The translations under genes were made by a program, and so were the position numbers. From Parietaria judaica (taxonomy: Eukaryota; Streptophyta; Magnoliopsida; Rosales; Urticaceae), in contig OX940866.1 of the NCBI GenBank assembly GCA_954871525.1, positions 36,282,521 through 36,346,520 of the forward strand: a stretch of 64,000 bases of DNA, read 5' to 3'. Each line of letters opens with the position of its first letter. Position 1 is the first letter of the stretch. The notes under the pieces were generated by a model that worked only from the letters and a program-made list of their open reading frames with translations, was not told the DNA's origin and made no database searches. Below are positions 1 through 12,600 of the stretch, piece after piece.

Positions 1-1
1 G

Positions 2-52
2 AAGGCGCTCGAAGACCTCGCCAGAGCCGGGGCGTCGCTTAAGAAAGCCTGA
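2..52 (+). CDS. 3' end of an unidentified gene (partial)
   Basis: The frame beginning at base 2 reads KALEDLARAGASLKKA and then TGA at 50-52, so the window opens inside the last coding exon of a plus-strand gene. A possible AATAAA polyadenylation signal lies about 40 bp downstream, near 90-95. The 16 visible residues are too few to name a family. The call rests on a clean stop, a coding-like composition (GC-rich against AT-rich flanks) and the nearby signal. Confidence 0.45.
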   Translation, partial: KALEDLARAGASLKKA

Positions 53-166
53 TTCCATAATTTTGCCACAGTGTTAATGTGGAGAATGAAATAAATTATT
101 GATTCAGTGAAACGCCCATTTATGAACACACTTGTTGTATTGCTTTTGCACCAAATGATTCAGTAA

Positions 167-633
167 CTTGTGTTTTATGTGGATCGTTTGGACCGAGAAA
201 TCTGAAATCGTCAAAGTGATCATAGAAAATTTTCGCAAAGATATAAAAAAGATTTAATTGTCGAAATGGACGCCGAACGATTTTATCTTCACGCCTCCAT
301 TCACCGACACCGTCGAGAACGTCTACTTAGAAACGAGCATTGCTTTATTCAATAAATTAGTAAGTCTTAATCAATCTTTTGAATTTCTAGTCCTTTTAAA
401 CAAGATGATAGATCTTGTGTTTTATGTGGACCGTTTGGACCGAGAAACCGTCAAAGCGACTATAGAAATTTTTCGCAAGGATATAAAAATATTTAATTGT
501 CGTAATGGACGCCGAACGATGTTATCTTCACGCCACCTTTCACCGACACCGCCGGGAACGTCTACTTAGAGCGAGCATCGCTTTATTCAATAAATTAGTA
601 ATTAGTCTTAATCAATCTTTTTAATTTCTAGTC
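167..633. repeat. Diverged tandem duplication, unit about 246 bp
   Basis: The segment 167-412 is followed directly by a second, diverged copy at 413-633. Both contain the run TGTTTTATGTGGA.CGTTTGG, then ATGGACGCCGAACGAT, then TCTACTTAGA and GCTTTATTCAATAAATTAG in the same order. The second copy is shorter in its distal part. The short open frames here are interrupted and not alike between copies, so I do not call a gene. It could be a duplicated 3' flank of the upstream gene or a fragment of a dispersed repeat. Confidence 0.75.
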
Positions 634-1146
634 AATAAATATGAAAGAAAGAGACAACAAAAGAAATTGCTTGGTGGCGTGGCATTGGGGTCGTCGTCTC
701 TCAAATAATTAAATTAAAATAAAATAAAATATAAAATATAAACTCAATAATTTGCGCAAAAACAAAATAAAAATAAATAAATAAATAAAAACGAGTTTCG
801 GCCGAATCCAGAAACCCCTCGATATCGATCATCGTCTCCGAGCCTTGGCCGATTCCTGCAATTCTCGCGATCTCGTATCATTCCGTTTCTTGATTCTCCT
901 GATCCTTTAGGTTTTGCTGCTTTCTTTAATTTCATTTCTTTTGATCGTGTAGCGAAATTGGATTCGGGAAAGCTTTCCAATTCTGTTGATCAATTTGATC
1001 ATATTCAGGCTTAATCACGTAATTTTGAATCGCTTAAGAGAGATTGACCCTTGAAGAGGATTGGAATTATGGCTTTTAATCTAGGCGGCCATTTTCGAGC
1101 TTCGGTTTGATGTGTAAACTGTTGTTCTTAATCTTAGGTTAGGTTG
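634..1146 (+). other. Spacer and 5' leader of the SYP51/52 gene
   Basis: Bases 710-790 are an AAATA/AAATAA-rich low-complexity stretch. From about 795 the composition becomes pyrimidine-rich and leader-like up to the ATG at 1147. A leader intron is possible, because there is a pyrimidine-rich tract and a TTAG shortly before the ATG, but I cannot fix its borders. Confidence 0.4.
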
Positions 1147-2573
1147 ATGGCGTCTTCTGGGGATTCATGGACGAAAGAATATACTGAAGCGGTGAAGCTT
1201 GCTGATGATATCAATGGCATGATATCGGATCGGACTTCGTTGCCGTCTTCCGGACCGGACACACAACGTCACTCCTCGGCAATTAGGAGGAAGATCACCA
1301 TCTTGGGGACTAGACTTGATAGCTTGCACTCCCTTCTGTCGAAGCTTCCCGGGAAACAGCCCATGTTAGTAGTTTTATTTATTGTTTTGCATCAAATTCT
1401 TAACTTATGTAACGATCGGTGGAAGTAATTTGATGATGTTTGCTTCATTGCATTGACAGAACGGATAAAGAAATGAATCGCCGGAAGGACATGCTTGCAA
1501 ACTTGAAGTCAAAGGTCAACCAGATGGCTTCGGCGTTGAACATGTCAAACTTTGCAAACAGGGACAGCTTGCTCGGGCCTGAAATAAAGCCCGTTGATGT
1601 CGCGGCTAGGACCGCTGGGCTGGACAACTCTGGCGTTGTTGGACTTCAGCGACAAGTTATGAGAGGCAAGTACTTTATTTGCGGATAATTACTATCATTT
1701 TATATATAAATTGTCTTCTTTCCGATATCAATAAATCACGTAAATGAATTCCTTTTTGAACAGAACAAGATGAAGGGCTTGAGAAACTTGAAGAGACCGT
1801 GATCAGCACGAAACATATTGCACTTGCTGTGAATGAAGAGCTAGAACTTCACACCAGACTAATCGTACGGTTTCGAAATTCATTTTCCGATATCGAAGCT
1901 TTACCGTTTCACCTTTCTCGTAGAATTTATTTATGTTAAATACACCCTTTTGCAGGATGACTTGGATTACCATGTTGATGTGACTGACTCGCGGCTACGG
2001 GTAAGACTCTCACTGCTCGTATATTCTTTCTTATCGGCCTGATATTGCTTGGTCGCAGCATTATACAGAAGCCGTACTATGCATTCCTTGGTCGTAAAAA
2101 ATGAAATAGTTTTAGTTTTTGTGTCTCATATATCTTTAAATCTGGAATTGTTTACATGTAGGCCCCTTGAACTTGTCACGTTGCAACTAACGGTTTCCTC
2201 AAGTTTCGAGTCATGTCTAATGCACGTGCTATTGTCTAAGGGCGAATTTATCATTTTACATGATCATCAATGAAATTCTGCATTTATTTTGCCAATTATC
2301 ATGTAAAACGATAATTTTGCCACTCAACAATAGCACGTGAATGCATACTAAAACGTACACGGATACTTCAGTTATTTACCGGCCACTTGCTTTACCTGAA
2401 ACTGCATTAACTTGGTTTATATGTGGGATTTACATGAACAGCGAGTGCAAAAGAATTTGGCGGTTTTGAACAAGCATGTCAAAGGTGGCTGCTCGTGCAT
2501 GTGCTTGCTGATATCAGTCATCGGGATCGTCGCTCTCGTCGCCGTTATCTATCTCCTCATCAAATACGTGTAA
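1147..2573 (+). CDS. SYP52: Qc-SNARE of the SYP51/SYP52 type (syntaxin)
   Basis: Five exons: 1147-1364, 1460-1665, 1764-1864, 1956-2000 and 2442-2573, giving 233 residues, the usual length for SYP51/52. The N-terminal region (about 1-120) holds the conserved stretch KEMNRRKDM and later ALNMSNFANRDSLLGP. The SNARE motif (about 135-200) reads EQDEGLEKLE through DDLDYHVDVTDSRLRRVQK. A C-terminal tail anchor follows a Cys-rich GGCSCMC motif. In plants these Qc-SNAREs act with VTI1 and SYP2 partners in TGN/prevacuolar-to-vacuole fusion. The start is ATG 1147, since the upstream codon in frame is TTG. Two oddities: intron 2 (1666-1763) has a GC donor (GAG|GCAAGT), and the residue aligned with the central-layer Gln is His (EELELHTRL). 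I cannot separate SYP51 from SYP52 with certainty. Confidence 0.93.
2207..2354. repeat. Imperfect inverted repeat in SYP52 intron 4
   Basis: Arms of about 50-55 bp face each other. The left contains TGCACGTGCTATTGT and ends TTTACATGAT. The right begins ATCATGTAAAA and contains ACAATAGCACGTGAATGCA. A short loop of about 30 bp separates them. This is the shape of a small foldback MITE. I did not find a convincing target-site duplication. Confidence 0.55.
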
Positions 2574-3690
2574 GAATAATTACCGAGTTGTAATTGCAAG
2601 AAAAAACGCCTCTTCTGTGTTTGTAATTCCCTCCTTGTGTGGATGGTGTGAATCGGAGTTCATTCATACTCTCGATGTTGTAACTCGACTTCGGTTATCG
2701 TGATTTTGTCGGTAATTCGATAAGTAATTACCGTGGAATTCAGATTCTCGTGTGTTTCGTGTAGTATTTGTATTTGAATAGCGCGATCTTCTTCGAAATC
2801 CCATATTGTAATGTTGGTCACTGTCTAGTCTTAAAAACGACAATAAGCTTTCAAGGTTTATAAGAAACGACATGAGTAAAACGACATCATTTTCAATGTA
2901 CAAATAGGCAGATGCTTAACGACAACAAGTTCAGCTAAAATTACAAGAGCACAAACCTTGTTAAAATAACACTCGATAAATTAATAATTTCAGTAAAATA
3001 ATATTTTTTATGGTCCCGACTCTAACTAATTAATATGACTAGAAAAACTTCAAAAATATAATAAAATTCTCCGATCCCAACAATATTAATTTAATGAGAT
3101 TTTACTATATAAAGAGATGACAAAACGATATTAAACGACAAAGTATCAAGCGACAAAACGATATTAAACGACAAAGTATCAAGCGACAAAAACTTGAGCA
3201 AATTAATAAATATTGATATGACTTTTTAGTATAAATAACTCGTCGATTATGTTTTTTTTTTTTTAGATACGATTTTACTCGCTCTATAAATGTTAAATAC
3301 GATTTTTTTAGATAGCAGTTTAACGATGCCACATCAGCAGAATTTAACATCCCTAACGGAAGGACCAACGGATTTTACATTCAACAAACGTTGTGTATTT
3401 TTGCCCACACTTTGAAAGGTTGGGGACCTGAAACCCCTGTTGACCAAAGGTTGTGCATTATTGCCGCAATTAACCCTAAATACAAATGATAAAGATATTT
3501 TTAAACTAATATTGAATTTATAATCTTATTTTCAATTACTAAAATATATATATTTATCATTTTATACATATAAAATTAATAATTTTTATTATTATTTAAA
3601 TTCCGGTGCTTCCCTTTCATCTTTCTTGATTCTGATCAAGTTGGAAGCTTTCGTGATTCAGTGCAGAAGATTCTGATCCAGAGAGAGAGA
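2574..3690. other. Spacer SYP52-SEC5, with an exact 33-bp tandem repeat
   Basis: No gene is visible. Bases 3121-3153 and 3154-3186 are two exact copies of a 33-bp unit containing ATATTAAACGACAAAG. Several AAACGACA-like words occur between 2695 and 3190. Bases 3340-3480 (CCACATCAGCAG to CCGCAATTAACCCTAAA) look like the end of a dispersed transposon. The same CCGCAATTAACCCTAAA end recurs at about 60926. The SEC5 leader starts by about 3598. Confidence 0.6.
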
Positions 3691-6600
3691 ATGGCGAGCG
3701 ACAGTGACGACGAGGACGAGCTCCTCCAGATGGCGCTCAAGGAGCAGGCGGCGCGAGATCTCAGCCACCAGAGGCCGTCCTCCGGCAACCCCCGCAAGCC
3801 CGTCGCCAATTTCGTCCAGCCTCCGTCGCAGCCGAGGAAGCTGTCGGCGCCGGCGCAGGCTCCGAAGGCGAAGGCGGGGCCTCCTCCGGCGGCGAGGCGC
3901 GCGCCGGTTGCGGCCGCGGACGACGACGAAGACTCCGAGGTGGAGATGCTGAGCATCTCCAGCGGCGACGACGAGTCCACCGACAGGGATCGCAGCCGCG
4001 CCGGCTCCAGGGTCGGGGGGGCTTCCAAGGGCCGGGCCGGCAGGGGCTCGGGGAGGGACGACGAGGGCGTCTGGGACGGGGACGAGCCCGATTGCTGGAA
4101 GCGCGTTGATGAGGCTGAGGTACGGTGATCGTCGTCTTTCCATTGTGAAAAAGAAGAGAAATTTGTTAAAACTGGGATTTGATTAAGAGCTGTTCTAGCG
4201 TTGAATCTGTGCTTAGATTGGAATGATCGTTGATTAGTTGGAATTGGGGAATGATTAAGAGCTGATTATCGAGTGTTCTATAGCTACATTTACTGGCATG
4301 TGTTGCTTGCTACTTAGGGAGGTTTAGAAGAGTTCCGTTTACTTTCGTGCTCGCTTTCGTGCCTGATTGAGATTTTGTGCTGTTTTTTACTGGGCTTACT
4401 GCTCTAGCTTTGAGCATTTTCGGAGCACCGGAGTCTCGTTCTTGCGTAAATTGGTATGATCGTTTTCGCTCCATTCGGGAAATTATGAGAGATGTGTGAA
4501 AATTAGGGGATGATTAAGATGAAAAAAATGATGGAGAAGAGGGGAATGGTTCTTCAATTATATCGGGATTTCCCATATTGATTATCGGATTATGTAGCTA
4601 CATTTACTCGCCGAGGATTTTAGCAGATGTAGGGCTTGGATCATAAATCTTGTTACCTTAGCAATTTAGAAAAATAATTAATCTGTTGTGTTTGATCATA
4701 AATTGGCCTTTTCCTGAAGTGATGCTATGTTGGAAGCTCTTATAACCTCCCTTTTTGTTGTTTGCATAAGAGCTCAATAGAAATCTCTATCTATACATAA
4801 TGACAGCTTTCTCGAAGGGTCCGTGATATGCGAGAGACGAGAACAGCACCAGTTGCTCAGAAGTTTGAGAAGAAAGTCTCAGTTGTGGGAAGAAATGGAC
4901 TTCAGACTCTACAGTCTTTCCCTCGAGGCATGGAATGTGTCGATCCACTGGGTTTGGGGTAAATTCCCTATAGTGCTTTTTGTGTATTTGATTGAGCTTC
5001 CGTCTCGAGTAATCGTAGTTCATCTCTTTCTAGTTTCCACCTCTTTATTATTTGAGTTACCAAATTTTGTGTTTGTTGTTCTTGCAGTATAATAGACAAC
5101 AAATCATTAAGATTGATAACAGAGGCATTGGAAAGTTCTCCGTCCAAGCATGAGAGAGATAATATCGATAGCAGCCTTCGTGGTAATGTGTCATTGCATG
5201 ATTCAATAATATAATCTAATGTTAATCCGCTCGTTTAGATTACTTAAGAAGTTATACTTCATATGTTTGAAGAAAAAAAGAATATGGTATCCTCACTTTT
5301 CGCTGCCGTAATGCCTGTTACCATCCTCAAGCGTTACATTATTGTGTCACAAATTAGAAATTATTAGCTTGTTTGCTTAAGTTGATGCCTTTCTTTTCCT
5401 CTATGTTACTGTTTGCAGAGAAGTTGATTTATTTCTCGGAGAAATTCGATGCAAAGTTGTTTCTCTCTCGTGTTCATCAAGATACAAGTGCAGCAGACAT
5501 GGAGGCTGGTGCGCTTGCTTTGAAAAGCGACCTGAAAGGACGGACTCAGCAGAGGAAACAATTGGTGAAAGACAATTTCGATTGCTTTGTTTCCTGCAAA
5601 ACGACAATTGATGGTACGTGTCATATCCAGTAATTTTAGTGATAGGACTCGAGGCAAAATATAAACGGGAATTCAGTGAAGAATTCCTGAATGTTTATTG
5701 AATAAATAGAACAAAATTGTCGTTTCTTCAAGAACACGACCCGAGCTCTACCTTAAGATGTAAGTAATGCAAAAGGCAAAACAAAAATGCCGTCTCCCCT
5801 TCGGATTGGCGCCTAATAGAGGGATTAGGAAACCCTAATCCCTATTTATTATTAACTACCGAAAAACACCCTTAATGACCTAAAACACAAATAAGGATAA
5901 GAGTTTAGTTAATAATGAATAAAACAACATATTGTTATGTCTAAGTGCGAGAATATAAAGAAGGGTGAAAAAATCTTTCTTTTAACAGATATTGAATCAA
6001 AACTTAGAAGGATTGAGGAAGACCCTGAAGGATCAGGGACTACACATTTGCATAGTTGTATAGAAGGAGTGAGCTCGTTGGCTAATCGCGCTTTCCAGCC
6101 CCTATTTGAGAGGCAGGTTTGTGATACTATTTTTTATGTGTTCGGCTATATGTGCATGTATATTTGAATGTCATAATTTTTTTTTTTAATCTGTTTGAAC
6201 AACCATTGTTGTAGGCTCAAGCTGAGAAAATTAGGTCAGTTCAAGGAATGTTACAGAGGTTCCGTACACTATTCAACCTGCCAAGTACAATTCGTGGGAG
6301 CATTAGTAAAGGCGAGTACGATTTGGCAGTTCGGGAATACAAGAAGGCGAAATCCATTGCTTTGCCGTCTCATGTACGTTCATTTGCATTTGCTCTTATC
6401 CAAAAAATAAAACAAATTAAAGAAACTATATTCTCATCATGTTTTGAATTATACCTGCACAACAGTTTGTTTTTAATAATTTTCTTTTTGCGTTTTTATA
6501 ATTGGATCACAGAATATTGTTCTGTTTTTATATTTTTTTTATTTTGGTTCAATCACAGGTGGGAATACTGAAGCGCGTACTCGAAGAGGTTGAAAAAGTT

Positions 6601-9600
6601 ATGCATGAATTCAAAGGAATGCTTTACAAATCTATGGAAGACCCACAGATAGACTTAACAAATGTAAGCATCTCACTACTATTATCTTTATTTACTTTTA
6701 ATCTTGTTTCAACACTATGCTACTTTTCACTCATCTCGGTCTTATTTGGCTTCACCTTTTCGTCTACTGTATTATCTCTTATTTCCCTTCGCCTCTTATG
6801 CGTCGTAACCTCACTTTCTGACTCTCACCTCCCTGCTTTATTTATTTATTTATTTAATCTTAATTCTCGTGCTTAAGAAATTCCGTGCTTGATGTAGCTT
6901 GAGAACACAGTGAGGCTGTTGGTGGAGCTGGAACCTGATTCAGACCCTGTCTGGCATTATTTGAATATTCAGGTAGCGTCCTTTTTTCTATTATATATAT
7001 ATTCTTAATTATTATATATGTATGCTCCATTTACATTTTATTTTTTAACTTTTGTGGCTTACGTAGACCTAGTTGCTTAGCAGTCCGTTTATGAGCATTG
7101 TCATACTTTTAACGTCCAATAGAGAGGAATTGAATGATTTGCATGTGTATATTACACAGACTGTAGAGCAGTCTATCTGGAGAAATTAAAATTACGAGGA
7201 AAGTAACAAGAATTTTCTAGAAGATTTAGAATTAATGAGAACGTTATAAATTATCTATGATTAGATATAAATGAGAATATTCTAGAATCTAAAAAGAAGA
7301 AACAATATAATGAACTAAACAAAATGCCATTAAATTTGATACGTTCCGAGATCTTGATCTCGTAATGGGACCCGTGATGGCAAATTTAACAAGTCAAATG
7401 AAAACACAAGTGCACGGAAAACCCTAAACTCAATCCCTTCTATGATTGAGAGAGATTGTTTGATTAGGGTTTAGATATTTCATTAATGAGAAAATAGGCA
7501 CAATTCTAGCTAGGTCAAACAAAGGCTAAAAAGGAAAATAAGCTTAATTAACTTGATTATAACAAATAACCTAATTAAGCATAAAATCGCTGAGGCCTTA
7601 TTGGCCAAGCCTTTGGCCGGCTGCTCGGTTTGGGCGAAGTGTTGCGTATCTGCCTATGGTAATTCTTACCATATATAGGATCCGTGTAAAAATCCTAATA
7701 GAATAAAACATTTACCATATTCTACACTTCCATTTCATGTTGATCTAAAACTGTCTACTTCTCACTCATATAAGTTCGAAGTTTAGTGATTTAAGATGGG
7801 GTGGGCGCCAGAAAAAAAAAAAAAGGAAAGTAACACCCCGAACTATAAATATTTTGTCTTGTTCTTGAGCAGAACCAAAGAATTCGTGGTTTGCTGGAGA
7901 AGTGCAGCGTTGACCATGAAATTAAAATGGAAAATTTACATAATGAGATACGTGAAAAGGCTATCTCCGATGCAAAGTGGAGGCAGATTCAGCTAGATGT
8001 GAATCATTCTGTAAGTTCGATCATATTATTAATCAATTTTAGTTCTGCATTTACTTTACCTTCTTTTTTCATTAAAAAAATTATAATTTAATACTGATAC
8101 TTCTCGGCCATTTTTTTTTGCCAGTCAGATGTCAACTATTCTGGGAACAACCACCTTCCAGAAGATTCTCAGGCTGTAGACCTGACGGGGGAAGAAGTTG
8201 ACTCACTTAGAGGAAGGTATATTCGAAGGTTGACCGCTGTGCTTATCCATCAAATTCCAGCCTTCTGGAAAGTGGCACTCTCTCTTTTTAGCGGGAAATT
8301 TGCAAAGGTACTAAAGTAATTTTTCACTTAATACCTATAAATATGATGTGTTCGCCACTGATTTTTTTTTTCTTTCTTAATGAGTACAACTTTTGTCACC
8401 GACTTAGAAAATTTCCTAAACTGTGCTTTGACATTGATTTTGGTTACCCTTTCATCCGGTTGTGTTGACCATTAAAGTTCCTATTCGTTTTTTAGAATGT
8501 ATAATTCAAGCGTGTTTGATTACATAGCATTGGTCAGTTACTATATATACGTAGTTGTAAAATCTCTCTAGTTTCTGAAAATCTCAGCACGGTTTTGTTC
8601 ATGTCATATGCCACTCAAACTTCCCGTGTCTGATAATCCATGTAATAGACTCAGTGCTTGTTATTTTCGATTTGAATTGTAAATTTAAAAATTAGTTGCT
8701 TGCTTAGCATTTACTCTCTCAATAAGTCAGCTAGCTTCGGTTTTGATTTACATAAGCTCAATGCTTTTTCTTCAATTTTGATCTCATTTCTTGAAGTTGT
8801 CTTTAGGGGTCTTCGGAATCCAATGCTAATAGTGTGGCAAACAAAATTGAGGAAAAAGTTGGAGTGGGGAAGTACTCATCTCATTCTCTCGATGAAGTTG
8901 CCGGGATGATTCGCAACACCATTTCTGTTTATGAAGCTAAGGTGAGTTTATATAATGGACTATTTTGTTTTCTTTTAGTGAATTAGTTTCATAAAACAAC
9001 AAGGTGTCCTGCTTGTTGTTGTTAATGCAGTCTAATAAAGCAAACAATTGTTATCCTATTCCGAACAGAGTTTTTGTAAAACGTTTTCTTAAAATTTGTA
9101 CCAAGTTGGTGGGGTTTTTTTTTTTTTGTTGAACTGTGGGGTTACCGATGAGTTTTCAAACCCTGATTACAGTATAATACTCAAGCATTTTTATTTGAAA
9201 ATAACTACTTCATATATAACTTTCTATGATTCTACACTTAAATTAGATGTCTGCTCCCTAGGTTTTCGGCAGTTGGTGGTTAATGATATGTGTTTCGATG
9301 CAGGTTCACAACACGTTCCGAGATCTTGAAGAAGCAAACACTCTACTACCATATATGAGTGATGCCATAAAGGATATTACTAAAGCATGTGTGGCTTTTG
9401 AATTAAAGGAATCGGCTCCACCAATTGCTGGTACCTAAGCATTTTCTAAAGCAGCAAATACTTTGACTTGTCTGTGGATTATGAGTAATTTAACAGGAAA
9501 GTCATGTCATAATTTTTTGTTGTTGCTACAGTTCATGCAATACGGCAGCTTTGTTCTGAGATCACAAAGATATATGTTTTAAGACTTTGCTCGTGGATGC

Positions 9601-12600
9601 GTGTCTCAACTGAGGAGATTTCAAAGGAAGAAACGTGGATTCCTGTGTCGATCATAGAAAGAAAAAAGTCTCCTTACACCATCTCGTTCTTGCCTCTCGC
9701 TTTCCGCTCAGTTATGGTCTCTGCAATGGATCAGATCTGTTTGTAAGTTTCATGATTTTGTTTTCAAGCATAGAAAATCTATATGTAGGTTTTAGGGTCT
9801 CAGGGTTTAGCCAACATTAGATTATATGTTGCTGTCAATTTTTACCTGTTATAAAATGGAAAATAACAATTAAATGAATGGGGAAACCTAAATAAATAGA
9901 GTAAACACAAAAATGAACTCTGTGGCGTTGTCAATAATTTTAGGTAAATGTTAGTCTTTCTCGATCTTTTTTATTCATCAATTTTTATTTATTTATTTTG
10001 AATTGGGGTTTCATGGATTTGGTTGAACTCTAAAACTTCCTTACATAATAATTATTTGATTGCTGGGATATTTGTTTTTCGGTGGGATATTTGTAAACAA
10101 CGGATTCGAGTAATAACATTTGATTGCTGAAATTGCTGAAATGGAGCTCATATTGGATTTCTAATTGTATTGTTTAGGATGGTTCACTCGATAAGGAGTG
10201 AAGCTACAAAGTCAGAAGATATGTTTACACAGTATCAAGAGACTCAAGAATCTGTTAGACTCGCGTTTTTAAACTGTTACCTGGATTTTGCAGGTATAAT
10301 TACAGTTTTTGCCATATGAATTATTGATCAAGCAAAAAAATGTTAAAAGTATGTTTCAATTTGTCTTCTGTACTCGATCAGGTTATTTGGAGCGTATCGG
10401 GAGTGAGCTTTCCCAAAACAAAATAAACAAAGAAGATTCATATTTTCAAAACGGGTATTCAGATGAATTAGAAGAGAAGTCTTTCACTGAGCTACCAGGA
10501 AGTGTAATGGATGCTCATCAAAGACTGTTGATAGTGCTCAGTAATATTGGATACTGCAAAGATGAACTTTCTTATGAGTTGTTCGAAAAATACAAACATA
10601 TTTGGCTGCAATCTAGGTAAAAAGTCTCTTTCTTTACCTCTTTTCTCTGAGGAAGTTCAAAACTGAAGGGATATTTGTGGCGAAAATACCTAGATAGGTG
10701 AAAATGGTGGCACGTTCCTTTACTTTTTTTGGTAGCGTATATTAAATCCTAGTTATCAAAACATACCCATTAAATACTTAGGATTTACACTTTTCACAAC
10801 ATTAGAAACATGCCGTGACAAAGAAAGAAGTGGAATATGTTGACAGTTTCACTAAACTTATTGGTATTTTTGCTACAAATATTCCAAAAATAAATCAGGT
10901 TTTTATTTTCAACACTACTTTTGAAAATCGGCACGCTGTTTATTTTGATTTGGTTGCTTTTTGTAAATTGGTTCAAATTGGTTGTAATCATGTAGTTTTG
11001 TTAGACATGACTTGTATTATTTGTTGACTATCTCAACGATTTGAGCATGTATTATCAGAGGCTGAAGAAGTTGATCTTAGTTTTATTCTGCTGATGCAAC
11101 TAAAAACATTGTCTTATCCTTTTTAATCAGGGAAAATGATGATGACAGCAGTGACATACAAGATTTGGTTATGTCTTTCTCCGGGCTTGAAGAGAAAGTT
11201 CTTGAACAATATACTTTTGCAAAGGTATGGACGATCACGACGCTGAAAGATTTGACTATTAAATCAATGTATATCTGCGAACTATTAGGGAGACGATTTA
11301 CTTTTCTATTGTTTTAATCTTAAATTTTTAATATTCTTTTTTTGGTCTTTTTTTTTTTTTTTTTTTGCATTACTGTTAGGGGATTCTCTTACCTTTCTTT
11401 GTCAGGAAAAAGAAACACCAGATTTAATTAATTTAGTATTTGTTTCGAAGCCGCTTATTAAGTTATTATTTTTTGTCTCGTTCGATCAGGCGAACCTGAT
11501 CCGATCTGCGGCTGTCAATTATCTGCTGGATTCCGGTGTACAATGGGGTTCTGCACCTGCAGTTAAAGTAAGGATAAGATCTTAGAGATTTTGTTAGTAC
11601 TAACTGTAAACCTTTTGATAGGAACCGATATAAAAAACAAACCAAAACGTAAACCAACGGTAATCACCAAGAAGATAATTGCCGAATACTTTATTCACTC
11701 AACAATAATAAAAAGGACATTCCTTAGAGAACAGAACAAAGGCTAAAGCTCTTCAAAACGATGTCTTGAGTTGAGTCAATTGGGAAAACAAAACAAAAAC
11801 GGCTCTAAGCCCTAGGTGCTCAAACTAAGGGAGATAGGCTTTCCTAATCTCCCACTTAGTGCAAATTACATAAATAGCCCCACTCAATACTTTAAAACAT
11901 AATAAAAGACTTAAACGGGCAAAACGTAAATAACCAAATGACTGACGTGCCCTTCTGCGATATGCCAAAACCGTCTTGTCAGATCTTGCTCTTTTAGGGT
12001 TAGAGATTTTATTTGTTCGTGATGTGCAGGGTGTGAGGGATGCTGGAGTAGAGTTACTGCACACTCTAGTGTCTGTGCACGCTGAGGTAATTAAGCGAAC
12101 CCTAATTAACATTTAATGTCCACATATATATATTTTTTTTAAATTTGAGTCAGTTTCTTTTGTAGAGCTTTGTGTATAATATTGTATTAATTAACCTATA
12201 CAAAAATATTAACTTAAAATCATTTTATTATAATTTAATGAATTTTTTTTAAATCATAGAAATGAAATAAAAAGTTTTTTTTTTTATAATATTTAATGAA
12301 ATAAGTTTTTTACTGCAGGTTTTTGCTGGAGCTAAACCCCTTTTGGATAAGACACTAGGTATACTCGTGGAAGGTCTAATCGACACGTTCCTCAGCCTTT
12401 TCCATGAAAACGAGGCTAAGGACCTTCGGTTGCTAGACGCAAATGGCTTTTGTCAGCTCATGCTGGAGGTAAATTGATAACACCCGGATTTTGCGTTGTT
12501 TCATTCAGTAACAAGAAAAGTACTAGGGTGGGTTTGTATATCTTAACTAGTTAAGATACATTAGCAAAGTAGTATGCAAGTATATATGAGATTTGCTATT

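Noticed and set aside
3658..4143. Long minus-strand frames opposite SEC5 exon 1
   Set aside because: They are antisense shadows of a GC-rich coding exon; composition is Pro/Arg/Ala low complexity with no family resemblance.
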